From: Nonomuraea thailandensis
Lineage (GTDB): Bacteria; Actinomycetota; Actinomycetes; Streptosporangiales; Streptosporangiaceae
Direction of reading: 5' to 3'
DNA: 64,000 bases
Assembly: GCF_024172165.1 (NCBI RefSeq)
Contig: NZ_JAMZEB010000002.1
Coordinates: 11,487,001 to 11,551,000 of the forward strand
This document shows positions 1 to 7,380 of this stretch, in pieces. Positions within the stretch are counted from its first letter, which is position 1, and each line of letters starts with the position of its first letter. The notes under the pieces were generated by a model that was given only the letters and a program-made list of their open reading frames with translations, made no database searches and had not been told where the DNA came from. The position numbers and the translations under genes are program-made.

Positions 1-292
1 GTCGAGACAGGTCCATGCCTGTTTTGGACAGGAATCCGTGGCCGCCGCGCTATGCGATTTTAGGCGTCTGGCCTGGTCAAAAGGCGATTCCAACGGGAAC
101 TGACAGGAATCGGCACTGTGGCCTGTCATGCGGGCCCGGTTTGCCGGTGGGGAGGGTCATGCCGCAGCATGGGCGTGGCTTTCTCGGAACAATGGCGGAG
201 ACCGGATAGGGTGACTACTTCACCGCGGATGATGGGGATCGGCAACGGACGACACCGCGCCAGCCGGGGGGATCGGCGCGAGCGGAGGCGTG
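1..292. promoter_or_regulatory. Upstream region of the T4SS-like operon with repeated ACAGG/CCTGT half-sites
   Basis: No gene is visible here. The first 130 bases carry ACAGG at 7-11 and 28-32, CCTGT at 18-22, and a spaced inverted pair TGACAGG (101-107) / CCTGTCA (122-128). A 12-mer GACAGGAATC(C/G)G occurs at 27-38 and 102-113. This looks like a cluster of protein-binding half-sites upstream of the operon that starts at 293. No convincing -10/-35 pair was found. Confidence 0.35.
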
Positions 293-1309
293 ATGGCTCG
301 TAGGTCTACCGTCCAGCACGATCCTCGGATCGCTGACGGGCCCGGGCTTTCCGCAACCCTGGACACGGCCGACTTCGAGGCGCCGCCGCCCCGCAGGCCG
401 CGGCGCGGCGGCTGGTCGGGTGGCGGCGGACGATGGCTGGTGTGGACCGGCCGCATCATTCTCTGGGCGCTTATCGTGGTTATCGTGGTGAATGGGATTC
501 GTGCCCCATTTGAGCGGTTTACCCAGCAAGAGCCTGCTTCGTCCAATGTTGCCGCGCAGGCCGACAAGGGATTCCCCACGGACGGCGGCATGGCGTTCGC
601 CGCCCAGTTCGCTGGGGTTTATCTGAATTTCAGCCCGGAAGACGCGGCCAGCAGGTCGAGCAAGCTCGCGGCGTTCCTCGCCGAGGGCATGGACCCGCAG
701 ATGGGCTGGGACGGCTACGGCAAGCTGGCGGCCGTCGCCGTCCAGCCGTACGACATCGAGGCGAGCGACGCCCGCAACGCCGTGGTCAGCGTGGCGTTCC
801 AGTCGGGCCCGCGCCGGATGCTGCTGTCGGTGCCGATCTACTACTCCGGCGACGACGCCGGACGGCGCTTCGTCGTGGCGGGCCGCCCGGCGATCCTGCC
901 CGCACCGGCCCCGGCCGACCTCCCCCAGGTGGCCGCGCCCGAGTCCGACGACGCGGCGGCCGCCGAGCTCAAGCCCCAGCTGGAGGGCTTCTTCAAGGAG
1001 TACGCGTCCGGCGACGCCGCCGGGCTGCAGCGCTACGTCGCCGCCGGCAAGAGCCTGCCCAGCTTCGGCGGCGCGTTCAGCTTCTCGCAGCTCAAGGAAG
1101 TCGTGGTGCCTGTGGGGGGTGCCACCAGAGAGATCCAGGCGGTCGTGGTGTGGGCCGTGCCCAGCGGCGACGCCCCGCCCACTCCCAACGCCACCGACCC
1201 GGCGGCGGTAGGCGGGACGCTGGAGCAGGTCTACCGCCTGACCGTGGAAAAGCAGGGCGACAAGTGGTTCGTCGCCGACATCCGCGGTGGCGGCCGCGTC
1301 GTTGGATAG
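293..1309 (+). CDS. TcpC/VirB8-like conjugation-channel protein
   Basis: A 338-residue bitopic membrane protein. Residues 1-45 are a basic, Pro/Gly/Arg-rich cytoplasmic tail, one hydrophobic helix follows (about 49-68, WTGRIILWALIVVIVV), and the rest is extracytoplasmic. The exterior part looks like two tandem NTF2-like domains joined by a Pro/Ala linker around residue 210, the architecture of TcpC proteins (VirB8-like channel scaffolds of Gram-positive conjugation systems). The ATG at 293 follows GGAGG at 284-288; a GTG at 290 is too close to that site. It is the first gene of the T4SS-like operon. The assignment rests on architecture and context, without a definitive motif. Confidence 0.7.
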   Translation: MARRSTVQHDPRIADGPGLSATLDTADFEAPPPRRPRRGGWSGGGGRWLVWTGRIILWALIVVIVVNGIRAPFERFTQQEPASSNVAAQADKGFPTDGGMAFAAQFAGVYLNFSPEDAASRSSKLAAFLAEGMDPQMGWDGYGKLAAVAVQPYDIEASDARNAVVSVAFQSGPRRMLLSVPIYYSGDDAGRRFVVAGRPAILPAPAPADLPQVAAPESDDAAAAELKPQLEGFFKEYASGDAAGLQRYVAAGKSLPSFGGAFSFSQLKEVVVPVGGATREIQAVVVWAVPSGDAPPTPNATDPAAVGGTLEQVYRLTVEKQGDKWFVADIRGGGRVVG

Positions 1310-1354
1310 AGGCACGGCCACGCCGCTGATCGGTACCCCCCGGGAGGACAAGAA

Positions 1355-1642
1355 GTGACCTTGAAGACCGTAATGCTCACCTTGATCGAGATGTCGCCGA
1401 CACCGACGCCGGTGTCCACCGGCATCGACACCGGAGGGCTCGCCAACTTCCTGCGCGCGTTCTTCGCCCCGTTGTTCCTCGTCGTCGTCTCCGTGGTCGC
1501 GCTCTTCTTCCTCTTCACCCGCGAGATCACACGTTTCGTGCAGTTCCTGATCCTGGCCGTGGCCATCGGAGTGATCTTCTACGTCCCCAACATCATCGAG
1601 GTGACAGCGCGGGCGATCGCGGGCGCACTGGGCATCCAATGA
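1355..1642 (+). CDS. Small two-helix membrane protein of the T4SS-like operon
   Basis: A 95-residue protein with two predicted membrane helices (about 34-55 and 62-80) separated by a short charged turn FTREITR. The start is GTG at 1355 with GGAGG at 1343-1347. Its position between the TcpC-like and TcpE-like genes, its size and its topology resemble small integral channel subunits (TcpD or VirB2/VirB3-class) of conjugation systems, but no diagnostic motif supports a specific name. The next gene starts about 55 bases downstream. Confidence 0.6.
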   Translation: MTLKTVMLTLIEMSPTPTPVSTGIDTGGLANFLRAFFAPLFLVVVSVVALFFLFTREITRFVQFLILAVAIGVIFYVPNIIEVTARAIAGALGIQ

Positions 1643-1696
1643 GGGTTGAGACCGCTTCGCGGCGGTCATGAACGAGCGGGTGGAGAGGAGGACCGT

Positions 1697-4600
1697 GTGG
1701 ACCTGCCCACGTATACGAACATCTGGCGGATAGAGAAGCGGCTGTACAAGCTGTACGACCTACGGCTGCCGATGCCGCTGCCCATCGTCTGGATCGGCGT
1801 GTTCGTCGGGGTGTTCGTCCCGTGGTCGCTCCTGCTGGTCCTGGTGGGCGTGCCGGTGCAGATGCCCTGGCACGTGCTGTTCCTGGTGCCGCCGGGCATC
1901 GTGACGTGGTTGTCCACCCGTCCGGTCATCGAGGGCAAGCGGCTCACCGAGCTGCTCGAGTCCCAGCTCCGCTACCTGGGCCAGCCGAAGGCGTGGTACC
2001 GCATGGCGCCCAGCTCGGAGCCCGAGACCGTCACCTTCTCCGGCCGCGTCTGGCGCACCGGCCCCGCCCGGGCCAAGTCGAAGGCGCCGCGCAAGGCCCG
2101 CCAGTCGCAGCGCGGGCGCGAGGGCCAGCGGCTCACCGGGCCCCGCCAGGTCCGTCCCGCTGTCGCCGCCGCCGCTGCCGCCGCCTCCCAGGCTCCCGTC
2201 GCCGAGCCGCCCTCCCGTACGGGCTGGGGCAGCCGCCGCGGCACCGCGCCCGCCCTCAAGGGCCGGGTACGCCAGGGAGCCGCGTCCCCGGCACCTGGAG
2301 CCACGGCCGGGCCGGCATGGCGCGAGAAGGGGGTCTCAGGCGGCTCTGGGCGGCGTCCGGAGCGGCCGGTGTCGCTCCTGGAGGAGGCCGTGGGCGCGGG
2401 GCCCGACTACGCGGGCATGGACCCCGCGCCGGAGCCTCCCGCGATCGAGACCGCGAGCGGCATCGCCGGCGTGCGGGGTGACGAGGCCGCGGACGGCGCT
2501 CGCGGGCATGCGCGGGGTTCGGTCGTCGAGCAGGAAGCGGCGGTGGCTCCGGGCTCGGAGCCTCTGGGCGCGCATGAGGATCCGGACGCGCATGAGGGTC
2601 TGGACGCGTACGGGGCTCGGGACGCGCACGGAGCTCGGGACACGCATGGGGATCCGGGCGCGCACGGGGAGATGAGCGCGGAGGCGGTGGCGGCGCGCGA
2701 GGCGAGTGTGCCGATCAAGACGACCGAGAGCCGCAAGCCCGCCGCGGGCAAGCCCATCGACACCGAGGCGCTGCGGAGGTTGCGGCGGCTCGCGGCCAGC
2801 GCCGACGCGCCCGCCGACGCTCCCGGCCGCGCCTCGGCCGTGGGACGCGGGGGGGCTGAGCGGGGCGAGGACGATGTCGCCAGGGACCAGCACAGGAAGG
2901 GGCAGCCGCCGCGGCTGGCCCAGCCGGGGCTGGTGCTGCCCGGCACCCGGCGGGTCTGGCCCCCGCTCAACCCGAACGCCAAGCCGCTGCCCCGCCCGGC
3001 CGCCCAGAGTGCGTCGGAGGTCCGCGCGGACACCCCTGCGGACCTCGGTGAGGCCGGCGACGACCGCACGCCCGGATCCGTTGCGGCGGAGACGGCCGCG
3101 AGCGATGTGCCGGCTGTGAGCGATGCGACTGTCGCGAGCGATGCGCCCGGCGCGGGGGATGGCTCGGGTCATGTGCCCGACGCGGGCGTTGCGGCGGGCC
3201 CGGGTGACGCGGCCGAGGCGATCGGCGCGGTCGCTGGGACGCCCGATGTCCAGCACGCCCAGCCGCAGGACGCCGTGCCAGAGACGCCCGCCGAGGTCCA
3301 GGCTGCTGCCGGGCACGATGGCGGCGCGCAGGGGCCGCAACCAGTGAGGGCCGACGAGGGCGTCGCGGCGACCGGCGACGGCAGCGAGACGGTGGCGCGC
3401 GAGAGCGCCGCGACGGTGGCCGGCGACGGCAGCGAGACGGCGGCGAGCGATGGCGACGCGCCGGTGAGCGGCCGCGGTGCCGCGTCGGCGGAGGTCGGCG
3501 TCGCGCCGGCGGCCGAGGGACCCCCCGCGGTGCCCGAGCACAGGGCGCCCACGATGGGCGAGCGCGAGGCGGCCCACGAGGGCACGAGCGTCACCGGCCG
3601 GCGTGAGGCGGCGAATGCCCGAGGTGCGGCGATGCCGACCGGTCGCGCGACGCAGCACCCGGGCGGCGGGGCGCAGGAGCCAGGCCCGACCCGGCACCCG
3701 GGCATGGCACAGGAGCCAGGCGGTCAAGCGGCCCAGCACGCGGGCGCGGCGCAGGAGCCGGGCGGTCGCGTGGCGCAGGAGCCGGGCGGCTCGGTGCAGG
3801 GGGCGCGGGAGGCCGGCGGCGAGCGGAGTGGCGGGGCGCGGGGTGGGAGGCCCGGGGAGGGCGTGGCGCCCGTGCCCGTGCCGAGGCCGGGTGAGGGCCG
3901 GGTGCGCAGGGTCGAGTCCGTGGTGGGCAGGGACTCCGGCGGCTGGCGCCGCATCGCGCAGGTCGTCGTGGGCGGCGGCGGGGTGCGTACCGACGGGTCG
4001 GAGATCGACGAGGCGCGGGCCAGGGCCGTCTTCGCGGGCGGCCGGCGGATCGTCGTGCTGGGCTGCACCGGCGGAGCCGGGCAGACCACGACGGCGCTCA
4101 TGCTGGGCCACACCTTCGCCCAGGTACGCGACGACAGGGTCGTGGCCGTCGACGCCAACACCGGCGGCGGCACGCTGACCAGCAAGATCGAGCCGGAGAC
4201 CCCCGAGACCCTGACGTCACTGCTGTCGGGACTCGACCGGGTCAGCGGCTATCTCACCATGCGGGGTTACACGACGCGGACCGCCTCCGGCCTGGAGGTG
4301 ATCAGCGCGGACACCGACGCGGGCGCCGAGCAGCGCCTCGCGGACCGGTCCTTCTTCTCCGACCATCGGCTCGGCGAATCCATGCGCCTGCTCGACCGCC
4401 ACTACAAGCTGGCCGTCATCGACCCGGCCGCCGCCCTGGCGGCCAGGTTGCTGCCGTACGCGGACCAGCTCGTCCTGGTGGTTCCGGCGAGCGAGGAGGC
4501 GCCCGAGGCGGTGGCGATGACGTACGAGTGGCTCGACGGGCACGGCTGCGCGGAGCTGCGCAGGCGGGCGGTGATGGTGGTCAACGGCGTCAGCAGGCGC

Positions 4601-4855
4601 TCGATGACCGACGTCGAGCAGGCGGAGTCGGTGGCCAGAGGCAGGTGCCGGGCCATCGTCAGGGTCCCCTGGGAGGACGATCTGGCGCCGGGCGGCGCCG
4701 AGACCGTGGATCCAGGGCAGTTGCGCGCGGCCGGGCGGCGGGCGTATCTCGCCCTCGCCGGTGTGGTGGTCGCGGGCTTCGCGGCACAGACCGTACGGAC
4801 GAGCGAAGAGGAGTTGGCGAGTGACCCCCCGGGCACGAGAATCGGTGAGCGATAA
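1697..4855 (+). CDS. TcpE-like membrane domain fused by a long low-complexity linker to a MinD/ParA-like ATPase
   Basis: About 1052 residues, with GTG at 1697 chosen for AGGAGG at 1686-1691. The N-terminus (about 1-120) begins LPTYTNIWRIEKRLYKLYDL, has two hydrophobic segments and ends in a WLSTRPVIEGKR stretch; this resembles TcpE, a small conjugation membrane protein. Residues about 130-750 are Ala/Gly/Pro/Glu-rich and include a heptad-like run of DAHGARD/DTHGDPG units (nt 2570-2670) and AQEPGG units (nt 3670-3800). The C-terminal 250 residues have a MinD/ParA fold: a P-loop-like GCTGGAGQTTT begins at residue 789, VVAVDAN follows, and a later LAVIDPAA segment matches Walker B. The canonical P-loop lysine is glutamine, and the MinD signature lysine is also absent, so ATP hydrolysis is doubtful. 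Fusion of channel and partition-like modules suggests spatial positioning of the machine (inference). Confidence 0.65.
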   Translation: MDLPTYTNIWRIEKRLYKLYDLRLPMPLPIVWIGVFVGVFVPWSLLLVLVGVPVQMPWHVLFLVPPGIVTWLSTRPVIEGKRLTELLESQLRYLGQPKAWYRMAPSSEPETVTFSGRVWRTGPARAKSKAPRKARQSQRGREGQRLTGPRQVRPAVAAAAAAASQAPVAEPPSRTGWGSRRGTAPALKGRVRQGAASPAPGATAGPAWREKGVSGGSGRRPERPVSLLEEAVGAGPDYAGMDPAPEPPAIETASGIAGVRGDEAADGARGHARGSVVEQEAAVAPGSEPLGAHEDPDAHEGLDAYGARDAHGARDTHGDPGAHGEMSAEAVAAREASVPIKTTESRKPAAGKPIDTEALRRLRRLAASADAPADAPGRASAVGRGGAERGEDDVARDQHRKGQPPRLAQPGLVLPGTRRVWPPLNPNAKPLPRPAAQSASEVRADTPADLGEAGDDRTPGSVAAETAASDVPAVSDATVASDAPGAGDGSGHVPDAGVAAGPGDAAEAIGAVAGTPDVQHAQPQDAVPETPAEVQAAAGHDGGAQGPQPVRADEGVAATGDGSETVARESAATVAGDGSETAASDGDAPVSGRGAASAEVGVAPAAEGPPAVPEHRAPTMGEREAAHEGTSVTGRREAANARGAAMPTGRATQHPGGGAQEPGPTRHPGMAQEPGGQAAQHAGAAQEPGGRVAQEPGGSVQGAREAGGERSGGARGGRPGEGVAPVPVPRPGEGRVRRVESVVGRDSGGWRRIAQVVVGGGGVRTDGSEIDEARARAVFAGGRRIVVLGCTGGAGQTTTALMLGHTFAQVRDDRVVAVDANTGGGTLTSKIEPETPETLTSLLSGLDRVSGYLTMRGYTTRTASGLEVISADTDAGAEQRLADRSFFSDHRLGESMRLLDRHYKLAVIDPAAALAARLLPYADQLVLVVPASEEAPEAVAMTYEWLDGHGCAELRRRAVMVVNGVSRRSMTDVEQAESVARGRCRAIVRVPWEDDLAPGGAETVDPGQLRAAGRRAYLALAGVVVAGFAAQTVRTSEEELASDPPGTRIGER

Positions 4856-4902
4856 GTGAACAAGCGAGCAGGTCTGGCCCGTTCATGCGCCGAGGGGGCG
4901 GC

Positions 4903-7380
4903 ATGAGCAGGGCGTCCCGAGCGCACCAGCGCCTCGCGGTCCGCTACTTCGACGACCGCATCCTGCTCACGGACACCTGCGCATGGGCGTACTTCCGGCT
5001 TCCGACGGTCAGCTACGAGTTCGTCACGCCGGAGGAGCGCGAGGCGCTGGCCACCAACATCACGATCGCGCTGGCGGCGATCAGGATGCCCGACGCCGAG
5101 GTCCACCTGAGGGTGGCGCACCGCACGTACCCCGCCGCGGAGTGGGCCATGGCGCTGAACGCCACGTCCGACGAGGGGCCCGGCTGGCGCGACTACCTGG
5201 AGGAGATGTACCGGCACGTCTGGGCCAAGGACTTCTGGAGCAAGGAGGTCTACCTGGGCGTGAGGCTCGGCCCGCGCGGCAAGCAGCTCGGCAGCGGCGT
5301 GCTGTCCCAGCTCCTCGGCTTCTACCAGAAGACGGAGAAGGCGCTGGGCATGGAGGACGACCACGTGCCCGACAGCGAGGTCGGACGGTGGACCGAGCAG
5401 GCCGAACGGCTCGGCAGGGCGCTCGCGTCGAGCGCCCTGTACGCCCGTCACGCCACCTCGACCGAGGTGGCGTGGTTGTTCCAGCACGCGGCCGCCGGCT
5501 CGGTGGGCGATCCGGCGCCGTCGGCGAGCCCGCGCAGGCGCTGGGGCAGGGGAGAGATCGAGTCGCTGGTGGAGGGCGAGATCCACAACGGCAGGTCGCT
5601 GCTGCGGATCGTGCAGCCCCAGGGCGACTCGTACGTGGCCTACCTGTCGTTCGCGCGGTTCCCCGACCTGATGCCGTTCCCCGACGGCGAGCCGTGGCTG
5701 CACTTCGCCGACCAGCTGCCGTTCCCGGTGGAGATCTCCTCGCGGATGCGGCTGATCCCGCCGGTCAAGGCGTCCAAGGACGTGGCGCGCAAGCTGGCGC
5801 ACGCCCGCGACATGGACCACCACATCCGGGAGGCGGGCGCGGAGGCGCCGCTGGCGCTGGCCGAGCAGATCGACGCGGCCCGCATGCTGGAGCACGGCAT
5901 CACCAAGGAACGGCTGCCCTTCGTGTACGGCTGGCACCGCCTGATCGTCTCGGCCCCCACCGAGGACATCTGCGTGCAGCGGGTGGAGGCGGTGGTCGAG
6001 CACTACCGCGACATGGGCATCGACGTGGTGAACTCGACCGGCGACCAGTTCTCGCTGTTCTGCGAGTCGCTGCCGGGCGAGAAGGTGCGCCTGAACGCCT
6101 ACGCCCAGCGCCAGCCGCTGCGTACGATCGCGGGCGGCATGGCCACGGCCACGGTCGATCTGGGCGACCGGCTCGACGACGGCAGCGAGGGCTGGCTGGG
6201 CCCGTACATCGGCGAGACCGTCGGCAGGGCGCGCAGCATCGTGCACTTCGACCCGCTGGTGGCGGCCACCCGCAACCGGCCGACCGCCATCGCGATCACC
6301 GGCGAGCCGGGCGGCGGCAAGACCACGCTCGCGCTGCTGATGATCTACCAGATGGCGTTGCGCGGCGTGACGGTCGCGGTGATCGACCCGAAGGGCGACG
6401 CCGAGTCGCTGGTGCAGCTCCTGGAGAAGCGCGGGCGCAAGGCCCGGGTGATCCCGCTCGGCTCGGCCGCGCCGGGCCTGCTGGACCCGTTCTCGTTCGG
6501 CGACGACATCGCGGCGAAGAAGACGATGGCGACCGAGACGCTGCGGCTGCTGCTGCCCCGCATGTCGGAGGAGCGCGAGTCGGCGATGATCCAGGCGGTG
6601 GCGGCGGTGTCCAACGGCGAGGACCCCTCGCTGGGCAAGGTCGTGGACTTCCTGGAGCAGGCCGACGACCCGGCCTCGAAGAACCTCGGCGCGGTGCTGC
6701 GCTCGATGTCGGAGATGCACCTGGCCAGGCTCTGCTTCGACCCGTCGGGCGGCGACCAGGTCGACACCGAGGGGTGGACGACCGTGTTCACGCTGGGCGG
6801 CCTGACGCTGCCCGACGTGACCACGGGCAGAGAGGACTACTCCTACGAGCAGCGGCTGTCGGTGGCCCTGCTCTACCTGGTGTCGCAGTTCGCGCGCAGG
6901 CTGATGAACGGCCTCGACCGGCGCGCCCCCAAGGCGATCTTCCTGGACGAGGCGTGGGCGATCACCTCCACGCCCGAGGGCGCCAAGCTGGTGCCCGAGG
7001 TCAGCCGGATGGGCCGCTCCCGCAACACCGCTCTGGTGCTGGTCTCGCAGAACGCGGGAGACCTGCTCAACGAGCAGGTGACCAACTGCCTGTCGTCCGT
7101 GTTCGCGTTCAGGTCCACCGAACGGGTGGAGGTGGACCACGTCATGTCCCTGCTCGGGGTGGAGTCGTCGGAGGAGCACAAGGCCGTGCTGCGTTCGCTG
7201 GGCAACGGCGAATGCGTATTCCGCGATCTGGATGGCAGGGCGGGCCGGATCGGAGTAGACCTGATCTCCGAGGAACTTCTTCGCTGGCTCGACACGAACC
7301 CGACGCACGACAAACCCGGCGTCGCCGGGCATGATGATCATCAAGGGGGCGTGGGCAGGGCGCAGGAGGTACGGTCATGA
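4903..7380 (+). CDS. VirB4/TcpF-like T4SS ATPase
   Basis: An 825-residue cytoplasmic ATPase, the probable energy source of the T4SS-like machine. Walker A GEPGGGKTT is at residues 467-475 and Walker B KAIFLDEAW at 677-685; between and after them lie segments typical of VirB4/TraC-type HerA-FtsK ATPases, such as AVIDPKGD and LVSQNAGDLL. The N-terminal half (RYFDDRILLTDTCAWAYFRLP onward) matches the VirB4 N-domain in layout and in spacing to the P-loop. The ATG at 4903 has GAGGG at 4892-4896; an ATG at 4885 lacks one. Its stop overlaps the next start by 4 nt (ATGA), implying translational coupling. No relaxase or separate coupling protein is encoded nearby. Confidence 0.8.
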   Translation: MSRASRAHQRLAVRYFDDRILLTDTCAWAYFRLPTVSYEFVTPEEREALATNITIALAAIRMPDAEVHLRVAHRTYPAAEWAMALNATSDEGPGWRDYLEEMYRHVWAKDFWSKEVYLGVRLGPRGKQLGSGVLSQLLGFYQKTEKALGMEDDHVPDSEVGRWTEQAERLGRALASSALYARHATSTEVAWLFQHAAAGSVGDPAPSASPRRRWGRGEIESLVEGEIHNGRSLLRIVQPQGDSYVAYLSFARFPDLMPFPDGEPWLHFADQLPFPVEISSRMRLIPPVKASKDVARKLAHARDMDHHIREAGAEAPLALAEQIDAARMLEHGITKERLPFVYGWHRLIVSAPTEDICVQRVEAVVEHYRDMGIDVVNSTGDQFSLFCESLPGEKVRLNAYAQRQPLRTIAGGMATATVDLGDRLDDGSEGWLGPYIGETVGRARSIVHFDPLVAATRNRPTAIAITGEPGGGKTTLALLMIYQMALRGVTVAVIDPKGDAESLVQLLEKRGRKARVIPLGSAAPGLLDPFSFGDDIAAKKTMATETLRLLLPRMSEERESAMIQAVAAVSNGEDPSLGKVVDFLEQADDPASKNLGAVLRSMSEMHLARLCFDPSGGDQVDTEGWTTVFTLGGLTLPDVTTGREDYSYEQRLSVALLYLVSQFARRLMNGLDRRAPKAIFLDEAWAITSTPEGAKLVPEVSRMGRSRNTALVLVSQNAGDLLNEQVTNCLSSVFAFRSTERVEVDHVMSLLGVESSEEHKAVLRSLGNGECVFRDLDGRAGRIGVDLISEELLRWLDTNPTHDKPGVAGHDDHQGGVGRAQEVRS

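Noticed and set aside
24..56. TTGGAC...TATGCG as a promoter for the first operon
   Set aside because: The spacing is 21 bases and the region is 237 bases from the start; not convincing.
215..1669. Long open frame on the minus strand opposite the TcpC-like gene
   Set aside because: Arg/His/Gly-rich composition typical of the antisense of high-GC coding DNA; no start signal or family features.
2570..2680. Possible minisatellite of independent origin
   Set aside because: The DAHG-type repeats are in frame within the linker of the TcpE/ParA-like protein and are described there.
4402..7344. A 980-codon open frame antisense to the VirB4-like gene
   Set aside because: It mirrors a clear ATPase gene with Walker motifs; the antisense product is Arg/His/Gln-rich with no recognisable domain.
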